Shown one piece after another: positions 43,387-51,721 of a stretch of DNA of 64,000 nt. The position numbers and the translations under genes are program-made. The notes under the pieces are model-generated. The model was not told where the DNA came from and did not search any database. It worked only from the letters and a program-made list of their open reading frames with translations. The stretch's first letter is position 1; each line of letters starts with the position of its first letter. Origin of the DNA: Butyrivibrio sp. (GTDB lineage Bacteria > Bacillota > Clostridia > Lachnospirales > Lachnospiraceae); assembly GCA_015056495.1 (NCBI GenBank), contig SVGC01000004.1, positions 62,001 through 126,000 on the forward strand, in the 5' to 3' direction.

Positions 43387-44607
43387 ATGACAATTTATGA
43401 CGAGTTAAAACAGAGAGGCTTGATCGCCCAGGTTACTGATGAAGAAGAGATCAAAAACCTGATCAACAATGGTAAGGCTACATTTTATATTGGTTTTGAC
43501 TGTACAGCAGACAGCTTGACAGCAGGACATTTTATGGCACTTACACTTATGAAGAGACTTCAGATGGCTGGAAATAAGCCAATCGCTCTTATTGGCGGTG
43601 GTACAACAATGATTGGTGATCCATCAGGACGTACAGATATGCGTAAGATGCTCACTAGAGAAGATATTGATCACAATGCAGAGTGCTTTAAGAGACAGAT
43701 GGAGAAATTTATTGATTTCTCTGATGGTAAGGCTCTTATGGTAAATAACGCTGACTGGCTTCTCAAACTGAACTATGTTGACCTGCTTCGTGAGGTTGGA
43801 GCATGCTTTTCCGTTAATAACATGCTTCGTGCTGAGTGCTACAAGCAGCGTATGGAAAAGGGATTGAGCTTCCTTGAATTTAACTACATGATCATGCAGT
43901 CATACGATTTCTATCACATGTTCCAGGAATACAATTGTAATCTTGAATTTGGTGGTGACGATCAGTGGTCTAATATGCTTGGTGGTACAGAGCTTATCCG
44001 TCGTAAGCTTGGTAAGGATGCTCACGCTATGACTATCACACTTCTTACAGATTCACAGGGCAAGAAGATGGGTAAGACAGCAGGTAATGCTGTATGGCTT
44101 GATCCAGCTAAGACATCTCCATATGATTTCTATCAGTACTGGAGAAATGTTGGTGATGCTGATGTAATCAAGTGCATCAGAATGTTGACATTCCTTCCTC
44201 TTGAGCAGATTGAAGAGATGGCTACATGGCAGGATAGCAAGCTTAATGAAGCAAAAGAGATCCTTGCATTTGAGCTTACAAAGATGGTACATGGCGAGGA
44301 AGAGGCACAGAAGGCACAGAACGCTGCTAAATCTCTTTTTGCAGGCGGAGCTGATATGTCCAATGTTCCTACAGCAGAGCTTAAGGAAGAAGACTTCAGA
44401 GATGGTGTTGTTGATATTCTTCAGGTACTTGTATCTGCAGGTCTGTGCAATACAAGAAGTGAAGCCAGAAGAGCTGTTGAGCAGGGTGGCGTAACATTTG
44501 GTGATGAAAAGGTTACTGATGTTAAGGCTTCATACGATAAGTCAGTATTTGCTGAAGGCGTTCTTGTTAAGAAGGGTAAGAAAGCATTCAAGAAAGTTAC
44601 TTGCTAA
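43387..44607 (+). CDS. tyrS: Tyrosyl-tRNA synthetase
   Basis: A 406-residue class I synthetase. The HIGH-like motif is in DSLTAGHF, the KMSKS-like loop reads KKMGKT, and a C-terminal S4 RNA-binding domain (from about 340, SAGLCNTRSEARRAVEQGGV) is present. Start at 43387 behind AAGGAGG; the frame extends upstream through the T-box terminator and is not translated. It charges tRNA-Tyr, in agreement with the TAC specifier of its leader. Confidence 0.97.
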   Translation: MTIYDELKQRGLIAQVTDEEEIKNLINNGKATFYIGFDCTADSLTAGHFMALTLMKRLQMAGNKPIALIGGGTTMIGDPSGRTDMRKMLTREDIDHNAECFKRQMEKFIDFSDGKALMVNNADWLLKLNYVDLLREVGACFSVNNMLRAECYKQRMEKGLSFLEFNYMIMQSYDFYHMFQEYNCNLEFGGDDQWSNMLGGTELIRRKLGKDAHAMTITLLTDSQGKKMGKTAGNAVWLDPAKTSPYDFYQYWRNVGDADVIKCIRMLTFLPLEQIEEMATWQDSKLNEAKEILAFELTKMVHGEEEAQKAQNAAKSLFAGGADMSNVPTAELKEEDFRDGVVDILQVLVSAGLCNTRSEARRAVEQGGVTFGDEKVTDVKASYDKSVFAEGVLVKKGKKAFKKVTC

Positions 44608-44668
44608 AAAAGTTTATAGATTGTTTATAAAAAATATTATCTATAAGACTAAAGTACTGGATTTTTAT

Positions 44669-44707
44669 GCCGATAAGTATCTTGAAAGAGATACTTATCG
44701 GCTTTTT
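44669..44707 (+). terminator. Terminator after tyrS
   Basis: GCCGATAAGTATCT (44669-44682) pairs with AGATACTTATCGGC (44689-44702), followed by T5. Perfect 14-bp stem. Confidence 0.9.
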
Positions 44708-44794
44708 GCTATGCAAAAGGATTTGTATAGTTTAGATGCTAAGGACAGCGAATGATACTTAAAAACATCTATTCATACATTTTTTTCAATGCAT

Positions 44795-44821
44795 AGCCTC
44801 CGGATTTTGGAAGGCTTTTTT
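44795..44821 (+). terminator. Second terminator-like hairpin
   Basis: AGCCTCC pairs with GGAAGGCT (one bulge) around 44795-44815 and is followed by T7. With the tyrS terminator at 44707 it brackets an interval of about 90 bases that contains no convincing ORF or promoter; a small RNA there is possible but unsupported. Confidence 0.6.
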
Positions 44822-44911
44822 GTTGTGTTAATATTATTATAAATACTAAAGCATGAACATTAATTTACTATTTGATGAAATAGTTTCATTATTTTTTAAG
44901 GAGGAATGACT

Positions 44912-45565
44912 ATGGCTATTGATTTTAATCCTGATGTAACCAATGTTTACTCTAATGCATCTGCTGTAAATAATGTTCCAAAAGTTGATACTGATAAAAA
45001 GGCAGCTGACAAAGCTTCTGAAACTAAAGTTTCTGAAAAAGATGCAGCAGCTGCTGGAGCTGTATTTGAAAAGTCTGATGAAAAGAAGGCTGCTACTTAT
45101 TCCATCAATAAGATGAGTGAAGAAGACAGAGCTAATCTTATATCTCAGATGAAAGCAGATCAGGAGTCCAGAGTTAAACAGCTTACTGACATGGTAGCCA
45201 AGATGATGTCAGATCAGGGCAAGGCTTATGGAATTGCTACTGGAGATGATAGTGTCTGGAAGCTGTTTGCAGATGGCAAAGTAACTGTGACAGAAGCAGC
45301 CAAGAAACAGGCTCAGGAAGATATTTCTGAGGATGGTTATTGGGGCGTAAAGCAGACATCTCAGAGACTATTTGATTTTGCAAGTGCTCTTGCAGGTGAT
45401 GATGTTGAAAAGATGAAGAAGATGCAGGGCGCAATGGAAGAGGGCTACAAAGCTGCAACAAAGGCTTGGGGCAAGGAACTTCCAGATATCAGCAAACAGA
45501 CAATTGATGCTGCTAATAAATTATTTGAAGATTATTATGCAAGCAAAGCTGATGTAGAGGCATGA
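44912..45565 (+). CDS. Ala/Lys/Asp-rich soluble protein of unknown function
   Basis: A 217-residue protein with no signal peptide or membrane segment. Residues 1-70 are low-complexity (KKAADKASETKVSEKDAA). The rest is helical, with MSEEDRANLISQMKAD and a conserved-looking C-terminal block GYWGVKQTSQRLFDFASALAG. The start is set at 44912, seven bases from AAGGAGG; an ATG at 44906 is too close to that site. It has the look of a flagellum-associated or cytoplasmic helical protein, but I do not recognise the family. Strong ribosome binding site and solitary position suggest independent expression. Confidence 0.7.
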   Translation: MAIDFNPDVTNVYSNASAVNNVPKVDTDKKAADKASETKVSEKDAAAAGAVFEKSDEKKAATYSINKMSEEDRANLISQMKADQESRVKQLTDMVAKMMSDQGKAYGIATGDDSVWKLFADGKVTVTEAAKKQAQEDISEDGYWGVKQTSQRLFDFASALAGDDVEKMKKMQGAMEEGYKAATKAWGKELPDISKQTIDAANKLFEDYYASKADVEA

Positions 45566-45653
45566 TCAAATAAATGCGCATATGATGCATTTTCTTGAAT
45601 TATTCGTTTTATAAATAATGAAATCAATATACTTTTAACTGGTATTTGACACA

Positions 45654-45724
45654 AATAATAAGACATTGCAATTACTGGGAATGGTACGCCCGGATAAATA
45701 ATTGCCATGTCTTATTATTTTTTT
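45654..45724 (+). terminator. Long structured terminator hairpin
   Basis: AATAATAAGACAT (45654-45666) pairs with ATGTCTTATTATT (45707-45719); inside it GCAATTA pairs with TAATTGC and CTGGG with CCCGG, leaving the loop AATGGTACG. T-tract to 45724. It ends the gene at 44912 but is unusually long for a terminator. The remaining intergenic bases (45566-45653, 45725-45802) show nothing else definite. Confidence 0.7.
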
Positions 45725-45802
45725 ATAGGTAATGCATCTACCCTAGGATTGAGAGTGCTTTAAGGGATACTCTTTATTCTGAAATATTTTATAAAAAGCA
45801 TA

Positions 45803-45831
45803 TTGACTAATCAGAGGTCTTGTTTTAATAT
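45803..45831 (+). promoter_or_regulatory. Promoter of the metal-efflux operon
   Basis: TTGACT (45803-45808), 17-base spacer, TAATAT (45826-45831). Its -10 end touches the ArsR-type operator. Confidence 0.75.
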
Positions 45832-45860
45832 GAACATATGAACAGTTATTCATATGTTCA
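45831..45860. promoter_or_regulatory. ArsR/CadC-type operator
   Basis: TGAACATATGAA (45831-45842), six-base centre CAGTTA, TTCATATGTTCA (45849-45860): a perfect 12-2-12 style dyad with the ATATGAA/TTCATAT halves typical of SmtB/CadC/CzrA sites. It covers the transcription start, so the apo-repressor would block RNA polymerase. Confidence 0.8.
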
Positions 45861-45889
45861 AAAAATAATTATTTGAAAGTGAGGACAAT

Positions 45890-46249
45890 ATGGCTATACG
45901 TGATGTGGATCAATGTGATGAATATTGTGTTCATAATGATAAGGTACATGAAGTAGCTTCGCATATGCCTGATGAAGATGAATTATATGACCTGGCTGAA
46001 CTTTTCAAGGTCTTTGGTGATTCTACAAGGATCAAGATCCTTTTTGCATTATATCAATCAGAGATATGTGTATGCGACTTGGCCGAGACTCTTACCATGA
46101 CTCAGTCAGCTGTATCTCATCAGCTTAAGATCTTGAAACAGGCCAAGCTTGTTAACAGCAGAAGAGATGGCAAGCAGGTCTACTATTTTCTGGCAGATGA
46201 TCATGTAAAGACCATCATTGCTCAAGGCAGAGACCATATAGAAGAGTAA
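45890..46249 (+). CDS. ArsR/SmtB-family metal-sensing repressor
   Basis: A 119-residue winged-helix repressor. The helix-turn-helix is around 62-83 (CVCDLAETLTMTQSAVSHQLK). Possible metal sites: C9 and C13 at the N-terminus, C60 and C62 (ICVCD), and the alpha-5 set D104, H105 or D103 with H116 and E119, like the Zn site of CzrA/SmtB. It should release its operator on binding Zn, Cd or Pb and de-repress the downstream HMA protein and P-type ATPase. GTGAGGAC precedes the ATG. Confidence 0.92.
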   Translation: MAIRDVDQCDEYCVHNDKVHEVASHMPDEDELYDLAELFKVFGDSTRIKILFALYQSEICVCDLAETLTMTQSAVSHQLKILKQAKLVNSRRDGKQVYYFLADDHVKTIIAQGRDHIEE

Positions 46250-46339
46250 ACAATATTATAAACATGTTACTTAGTAATGAAACAAATAAAAAAAGGTGAG
46301 CCGTAAGGCTATAAATATACCTTTATGGAGGGAATGAAT

Positions 46340-46555
46340 ATGAAGAAAAAATTTAAATGTGAAATTGATTGTGCAGATTGTGCTTCAAAAGTTGAAGCTG
46401 CTATCAAGAAAGTAGATGGCGTTAAAGACGCAAGTGTTAATTTTCTTACACAGAAGTTCATGCTTGAAGCTGATGAAGACAGATACGATGAAGTATTAAA
46501 GGCAGCTATTGCTGCTGGTAAAAAGGCTGAAGACGAATTTGAAGTTGAAGTCTGA
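46340..46555 (+). CDS. Small HMA-domain metal-binding protein
   Basis: A 71-residue heavy-metal-associated domain with the metal motif DCADC near residue 10 and the beta-alpha-beta pattern ending in VDGVKDASVNF. The start is ATG 46340, correctly spaced from GGAGGG (46327-46332), which lies within an apparent upstream start at 46325. It probably binds the metal and hands it to the ATPase, which itself lacks an N-terminal HMA domain. A GAGCC-GTAA-GGCT hairpin inside AAAGGT/ACCTTT (46292-46324) precedes the ribosome binding site. Confidence 0.88.
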   Translation: MKKKFKCEIDCADCASKVEAAIKKVDGVKDASVNFLTQKFMLEADEDRYDEVLKAAIAAGKKAEDEFEVEV

Positions 46556-46561
46556 GGTATA

Positions 46562-46645
46562 GGTAAGTGAGTCACTGGGGACGTATCAGATTGACTCATT
46601 GTGCACAATGAGTCAATCTGATACGTCCCCGGTGACTTACTTACC
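46562..46645. repeat. Palindromic repeat B (84 bp)
   Basis: Two 42-base arms (46562-46603 and 46604-46645) are complementary at 40 positions and meet at GTGCAC with no loop. The arm contains ACTGGGGACGTATCAGATTGACTC (in two parts: ACTGGGGACGTATCA and GATTGACTC), shared with repeats A and C. It sits inside the metal-efflux operon, between the HMA and ATPase genes. Confidence 0.85.
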
Positions 46646-46679
46646 CTAATACAGCATACGAAAATACGAGGACTATATT

Positions 46680-48572
46680 ATGAATAAAAAACAAAAGAAG
46701 GTTTTATACAGAATCATAGTTTCAGGCATTTTATTCTTTTTATTTTTGATATTGGAAAAAACAGGAGTACTTGAACCAGTACCTATTGTAGTTCAGGGAC
46801 TTCTTTTTCTTGTACCATATCTGATCATTGGATATGACGTACTTTATAGAGCTTTTAGAAATATTAGGAACGGACATGTTTTTGATGAACATTTCCTTAT
46901 GATGATTGCCACATTTGCAGCATTTGCAACAGGTGAGTTTTCGGAAGGCTGTGCTGTTATGCTCTTTTACCAGGTAGGTGAGCTGTTCCAGAGCGTTGCT
47001 GTAGGTAAGTCAAGACAGTCTATTACTGAAATGATGAGTATTGCTCCTGATTTTGCCAATATTTTAAAGGACAATGGTGAGATCGAAGAGGTTGATCCTG
47101 AAGATGTTAATATTGGTGATACTATCGTTGTTAAAGCAGGTGAAAAGATACCTCTTGACGGAACTGTTATTGAGGGCGAGTCTTTCCTTGATACTGCTGC
47201 ACTTACCGGTGAGTCAGTGCCTAGAAAGGTCAAGACCGGTGAAGAAGTATACAGCGGATGCGTTAACGGCGAAGGAACACTTAAGATCAAAGTCAGCAAG
47301 ATATATGAGGATTCTACAGTTGCCAAGATCCTGGAAATGGTTGAAAATGCCAGTTCCAAGAAAGCAAGACTGGAGAATTTCATTACAAGATTTGCAAGAG
47401 TATACACACCTATTGTTACAATCGGTGCTGTGCTACTAGCGCTCCTATTGCCGCTTTTTACTGACCTTACCTTCGTTAATAGTATTCAAAGAGCTTGTAT
47501 ATTCCTGATCGTGTCCTGCCCATGCGCTCTGGTTATTTCTGTTCCGCTGGGATTTTTTGGTGGGATTGGAGCAGCTTCTAAAGTGGGTGTTCTTGTTAAA
47601 GGCAGTAATTACCTCGAAGCGATCGCTGATGTAAATACAATTGTTTTTGATAAGACAGGAACACTTACCAAGGGTGAGTTTAAGGTATCACAGATACTGC
47701 CATCCAAGGCTTTTTCAGAGCAGAATGCCAATGCAAAAGAAGATCTTATCAAACTGGCAGCATTTGGCGAAGCTCTGTCCAATCATCCAATTGCTATGTC
47801 AATCAAGGAGGCATTTGGAGGCCAGCTTGATACTTCACTTATCAAAGATAATACAGAAGTAGCAGGTCAGGGAATCTGTGCATTATATAAGGGCAAAAAA
47901 CTTCTTGTAGGTAACGCCAAGCTTATGGCGGCTCAGAATATCTCATATGAGGAATGTCATGAATATGGAACAATAATATATGTTGCTTATGACGGTACAT
48001 TTGCTGGTACAGTCATTATCGCTGATACTATAAAAGAAGGTGCAGCAGAAGCAATCTCAGCCATGAAGAGTGTTGGCATAAGAAAAACTGTTATGTTGAC
48101 CGGTGATAGAGCTGAGACAGCCCAGGCTGTTGCTGGCAAGATCGGTATAGATGAAGTTCACTCAGATCTTCTTCCTGGAGATAAGGTTGATCAGGTTGAA
48201 GCTATCATGTCACAAACATCTGGTAAAGACAAAGTATCATTTGTTGGTGATGGAATAAATGATGCCCCTGTCCTTATGCGAGCTGATGTAGGTATTGCTA
48301 TGGGATCCCTTGGAAGTGATGCTGCTATTGAAGCGGCTGACATTGTTCTGATGGATGATGATATCAGCAAGATTGCATTCGTTGTTAAAATAGCAAGAAA
48401 AACTATGGGAATAGTAAAACAGAACATAACTTTTGCTATTGGTGTAAAGGTACTTGTCCTTATCCTTGGTGCATTCGGATTAGCTTCAATGTGGGCTGCA
48501 GTCTTTGCAGATGTTGGTGTTGCAGTAATTGCCATTCTTAATTCTATGAGAACATTGAATATAAAAAAGTGA
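46680..48572 (+). CDS. Heavy-metal P1B-type ATPase (Cd/Zn/Co class)
   Basis: A 630-residue pump with about eight membrane helices, the metal-coordinating CPC motif at 280-282 (VSCPCALVIS), the phosphorylated D324 in DKTGTLT, TGES, and GDGINDAP. The CPC motif and ArsR partner point to export of Zn, Cd or Pb; a Cu role is less likely. There is no N-terminal HMA domain; that function is supplied by the separate 71-residue protein upstream. An 84-bp palindrome separates the two genes and could lower ATPase expression. Confidence 0.93.
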   Translation: MNKKQKKVLYRIIVSGILFFLFLILEKTGVLEPVPIVVQGLLFLVPYLIIGYDVLYRAFRNIRNGHVFDEHFLMMIATFAAFATGEFSEGCAVMLFYQVGELFQSVAVGKSRQSITEMMSIAPDFANILKDNGEIEEVDPEDVNIGDTIVVKAGEKIPLDGTVIEGESFLDTAALTGESVPRKVKTGEEVYSGCVNGEGTLKIKVSKIYEDSTVAKILEMVENASSKKARLENFITRFARVYTPIVTIGAVLLALLLPLFTDLTFVNSIQRACIFLIVSCPCALVISVPLGFFGGIGAASKVGVLVKGSNYLEAIADVNTIVFDKTGTLTKGEFKVSQILPSKAFSEQNANAKEDLIKLAAFGEALSNHPIAMSIKEAFGGQLDTSLIKDNTEVAGQGICALYKGKKLLVGNAKLMAAQNISYEECHEYGTIIYVAYDGTFAGTVIIADTIKEGAAEAISAMKSVGIRKTVMLTGDRAETAQAVAGKIGIDEVHSDLLPGDKVDQVEAIMSQTSGKDKVSFVGDGINDAPVLMRADVGIAMGSLGSDAAIEAADIVLMDDDISKIAFVVKIARKTMGIVKQNITFAIGVKVLVLILGAFGLASMWAAVFADVGVAVIAILNSMRTLNIKK

Positions 48573-48663
48573 TCGTGAATCGCCCTTCATAGTTTTCTGT
48601 ACTATTTATGGTTAAAAATATTTTTAAAATGTACAAATTGTAGAGATTTTTATATTTACGATA

Positions 48664-48672
48664 TGTTATAAT
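48664..48672 (+). promoter_or_regulatory. Extended -10 promoter before the STAS gene
   Basis: TGTTATAAT carries the TG extension and a consensus -10 (TATAAT 48667-48672), about 50 bases before the gene. No good -35 at the normal spacing. Confidence 0.5.
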
Positions 48673-48724
48673 CAAGTAGTACGTAAATGTGCACCTATTT
48701 ATTTTTTTATGAAGGAGAAAAGAT

Positions 48725-49024
48725 ATGACAATTGAAAAGAAGAAAGATGGCAGTAAAGTAACATTTGCTCTTGAAGGAAGACTTGATACTACAACTTCTC
48801 CTGAACTCGAGGCTCAACTTAAGGATGATCTTAATGATGTAACAGAGCTTATATTTGATATGGATAAGCTTGAGTATATTTCATCAGCGGGTTTAAGAGT
48901 ACTCTTATCTGCACAGAAGGTTATGAACAAGCAGGGCAGTATGAAGGTCGTTAAAGTTAATGAGGACATTATGGAAATCTTCGATGTTACAGGCTTTTCT
49001 GATATTCTTACTATCGAAAAATAA
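48725..49024 (+). CDS. STAS-domain anti-sigma factor antagonist
   Basis: A 99-residue SpoIIAA/RsbV-like STAS domain (GRLDTTTSPELEAQL, LEYISSAGLRVLL). S54 in SSAGL corresponds to the phosphorylated serine of the family. It would bind an RsbW/SpoIIAB-type kinase when unphosphorylated. AAGGAGAAAAG precedes the ATG. The neighbour 20 bases downstream is a likely partner. No sigma factor gene is adjacent. Confidence 0.88.
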   Translation: MTIEKKKDGSKVTFALEGRLDTTTSPELEAQLKDDLNDVTELIFDMDKLEYISSAGLRVLLSAQKVMNKQGSMKVVKVNEDIMEIFDVTGFSDILTIEK

Positions 49025-49044
49025 ATAGCTGATCGGAGGGGGAA

Positions 49045-49671
49045 ATGATCAAATCACGTGAATTAACTTTTACTACTGACGCATCAGATATGCCTGATAT
49101 CTTGAAAGAAGCTGAGAGTTTTGCATCTCGACTTGGCTTATCCGGAAAAGAGGAGAGACGTTTCAGACTGCTTGTAGAAGAGACAACTGAGATGCTTAAG
49201 ACTATTACAGGTGATCACAATATTCAGATTTCATTTATTGAAGATGAAAAAGATATTGCCATTCATCTTGAAACAGATACTCTTATGAACCTTGAGATGC
49301 ATGATAAACTTATATCTGTATCAAAATCAGGTAAAAACGAGTCTGCAAAAGGAATTTTAGGTAAGATCAGAGAAGCATTTGAACTTGCCGCTATGTTACC
49401 TAATTCTAATACAACAGATTCATGGGTACTTTATGGTTCACCTGCCATGATAATGGGTGTTCCTGCTGATTCCAGTTCAATCAGCATGACAGAAACTATG
49501 TGCTGGTCACTTTCATGTTACCGTGAAAATCTTCAGGGTGATGATTCACCTAAGAAGGAAGAAGCATGGGACGAACTTGAGAAATCAGTTGTTGCTAATC
49601 TGGCTGATGATGTTCGTATTGGAATCGTTGATAGCCATGTAGTAATGGATGTTATAAGAAATAAAGCTTAA
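49045..49671 (+). CDS. RsbW-like ATPase-fold protein, divergent
   Basis: A 208-residue protein. Its first 100 residues follow the anti-sigma kinase layout (LTFTTDASDMPDILKEAESFASRLGLSG block, then RRFRLLVEETTEML), but the N-box asparagine expected after the ExxxN glutamate seems replaced by a hydrophobic residue. The C-terminal half (about 110-205) is not recognised. GGAGGGGGAAATG gives an excellent start. Pairing with the STAS gene suggests partner switching, but kinase activity is uncertain. Confidence 0.6.
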   Translation: MIKSRELTFTTDASDMPDILKEAESFASRLGLSGKEERRFRLLVEETTEMLKTITGDHNIQISFIEDEKDIAIHLETDTLMNLEMHDKLISVSKSGKNESAKGILGKIREAFELAAMLPNSNTTDSWVLYGSPAMIMGVPADSSSISMTETMCWSLSCYRENLQGDDSPKKEEAWDELEKSVVANLADDVRIGIVDSHVVMDVIRNKA

Positions 49672-49682
49672 AAATAATGATA

Positions 49683-49725
49683 ATCTCTGCATTTTATTTT
49701 ATAATAAATTGCAGAGGTTTTTCTT
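49683..49725 (+). terminator. Terminator after the STAS/RsbW-like pair
   Basis: ATCTCTGCA (49683-49691) pairs with TGCAGAGGT (49710-49718, one T-G pair) with an AT-rich paired interior, followed by TTTTTCTTT. Confidence 0.8.
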
Positions 49726-49759
49726 TATACTAAACTTTTTAAACTGAAGAGAGAAAAAA

Positions 49760-51721
49760 ATGGCAAAAAACGATAAATATGTTGCTGATCTGATCTTAAA
49801 GATCGTCGGCAAGCAGACAGGCGAAATCAGTAAGGTAGATTATAAACCGCAAAAGCCTGTCTTTGATCATAACAAGCAAGAGGGCGAAACTGTTCTTGAA
49901 AGAAAAAGCCCTGAATCCCAAGGGATAAGTTCTGCTGATATTACCTGGTTATTTAATGAGCTTACACATACCAATAAGTGTGAGATGCACAAGATCATGG
50001 TCTTGAGAAATGGATATGTGATAGGTGAGTGTGCTTATAAGCCATATGATATGGATATGTGGCATGTAACTCATTCAATGTGTAAGAGTATAACCGGCAT
50101 GGCAATTGGTTTTATGATCAGTGAAGGCAAACTGACCTTAGAAACCAAGATCAGCGATGTATTCAATAGTAAGAAGAGTATTTTTAGCTTTTTTAAACAG
50201 TCTGATATTACTGTTTATCATCTTTTGACTATGACAAGTGGCGTTGATTACAATGAAACCGGAGCTATCAGTGGTAATGACTGGGTAAAAAGGTTCATGG
50301 AATCAAGTTCAAAATTTATACCGGGACTGCAGTTTGATTATAACAGCATGAATTCTTACATTTTATCTGCGCTGGTTTCAGAGATTACAGGAGAAAATCT
50401 GGTAGAGTACCTTAAACCACGTCTTTTCGATCCTCTTGGTATCAAAAGGATATTCTGGGAAGTATGTCCTTCTAATATCATAAAAGGTGGATGGGGACTC
50501 TTTATGCGTATAGAAGATATGGCAAAACTGGGCCAGCTCTACCTTAATAACGGAATGTGGGACGGAAAGCAGATACTGCCGGAAAATTGGGTCGCTGAAT
50601 CAACCACACCAAGGGTAGCTACTCAAAAATCCGGAACACCTTATTATGGCTATCAGTTATGGCTTAGTGATTCAAGAAATGGTGCCTACACCTTTAACGG
50701 AATGCTTGGCCAGAATGTATTTTGTTTTCCTGATGTCAATATGGTCATATGTACCAATGCCGGCAATTCTGATATATTTCAGGCAGGCTGCATGAATGAT
50801 GTGATCGGTGATTTCATGCATAATATTGTAATATCAGATGACCTTTTAGCTGATAAGGCATTTAATAGTGACGTTGTTCTTTTAAAGGCTGCCTGCAAGC
50901 ATTTTAACGGAAGAACAACGGATTTTCCTTCTATCATGCATGGTGGATGGAATAGGGGGATGACCAGTTTTAATACAGGTTCTTCCTGCAGGAAAAATAA
51001 GGCTGTGATCAATCGTCCAAGCAGGAATAGATCTTCAATCTATCTGGAAGAAAAGAGCAGACTATCATCCAGAGCTAAAAGGCTTATATTCAATGCGTTG
51101 GATGATAAGATATATGACCTGGATATTACCAGTGTTGGTGTTTTTCCGCTTTTAATGCAAGTGTTCCACAATAACTTCACAGATGGCATAAGGTCCATAG
51201 GTTTTAAGAAAACTCCTAACGGACAGCTGTACATGGATCTATATGAAGGTGATCAGGTCTACCATCTGTTGTGTAATTTTGATCAGGGAAAACAGACATC
51301 TTTTGTAAATGTACATGGTGAAGTTTATGAGGTTTGTGTTTCATCGGTCTGTAAGACTGATGAATATGACAGGCTTGTTTTGAGAAATGAGTTATATTTC
51401 CTTGAAGAAGCAGTAGGCAGGATAATAAATGTTTATTTAGATATGGCTACCAATGCAAAGGAAATAGAGGTTTGTTTTGATGAAACACCTGGAAAGAGTC
51501 TGATAATCGACTGTCTTGATATGGTTACAGGGGACAATGACAGTTTTAGCATAAGTTCTTTTGTTATGAATAAGATCACGGAGTATGGAGCTATGGATGT
51601 GGTCAAGCAGACTATAATGGATACTATATCACCTGTAGCACATGGTTATGAACATGTGGATGTTTCGCAGGTAGTTGATAATAGTGAGAGTCCATATTTA
51701 CTGAAAGGAGAAACAGAATAA
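49760..51721 (+). CDS. Serine hydrolase (beta-lactamase class C/DD-peptidase fold) with extra C-terminal region
   Basis: A 653-residue protein without a signal peptide. Residues 55-370 form a class C beta-lactamase fold: catalytic S106-x-x-K109 in HSMCKS, the YNS tyrosine motif near 195, and GYQLWLSDSRNG then GMLGQNVFCFPD late. The remaining 270 residues are a domain I do not recognise. No secretion signal means a cytoplasmic role such as an esterase or peptidase is more likely than beta-lactam resistance. It shares one base (TAATG) with the following punA. Confidence 0.82.
   Translation: MAKNDKYVADLILKIVGKQTGEISKVDYKPQKPVFDHNKQEGETVLERKSPESQGISSADITWLFNELTHTNKCEMHKIMVLRNGYVIGECAYKPYDMDMWHVTHSMCKSITGMAIGFMISEGKLTLETKISDVFNSKKSIFSFFKQSDITVYHLLTMTSGVDYNETGAISGNDWVKRFMESSSKFIPGLQFDYNSMNSYILSALVSEITGENLVEYLKPRLFDPLGIKRIFWEVCPSNIIKGGWGLFMRIEDMAKLGQLYLNNGMWDGKQILPENWVAESTTPRVATQKSGTPYYGYQLWLSDSRNGAYTFNGMLGQNVFCFPDVNMVICTNAGNSDIFQAGCMNDVIGDFMHNIVISDDLLADKAFNSDVVLLKAACKHFNGRTTDFPSIMHGGWNRGMTSFNTGSSCRKNKAVINRPSRNRSSIYLEEKSRLSSRAKRLIFNALDDKIYDLDITSVGVFPLLMQVFHNNFTDGIRSIGFKKTPNGQLYMDLYEGDQVYHLLCNFDQGKQTSFVNVHGEVYEVCVSSVCKTDEYDRLVLRNELYFLEEAVGRIINVYLDMATNAKEIEVCFDETPGKSLIIDCLDMVTGDNDSFSISSFVMNKITEYGAMDVVKQTIMDTISPVAHGYEHVDVSQVVDNSESPYLLKGETE

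Noticed and set aside
44708-44795. Small RNA gene between two terminator-like hairpins
   Set aside because: No promoter with acceptable hexamers and spacing was found in the interval.
49760-51721. Antibiotic-resistance beta-lactamase
   Set aside because: No signal peptide, extra C-terminal domain and a purine-gene context make a secreted class C beta-lactamase unlikely.
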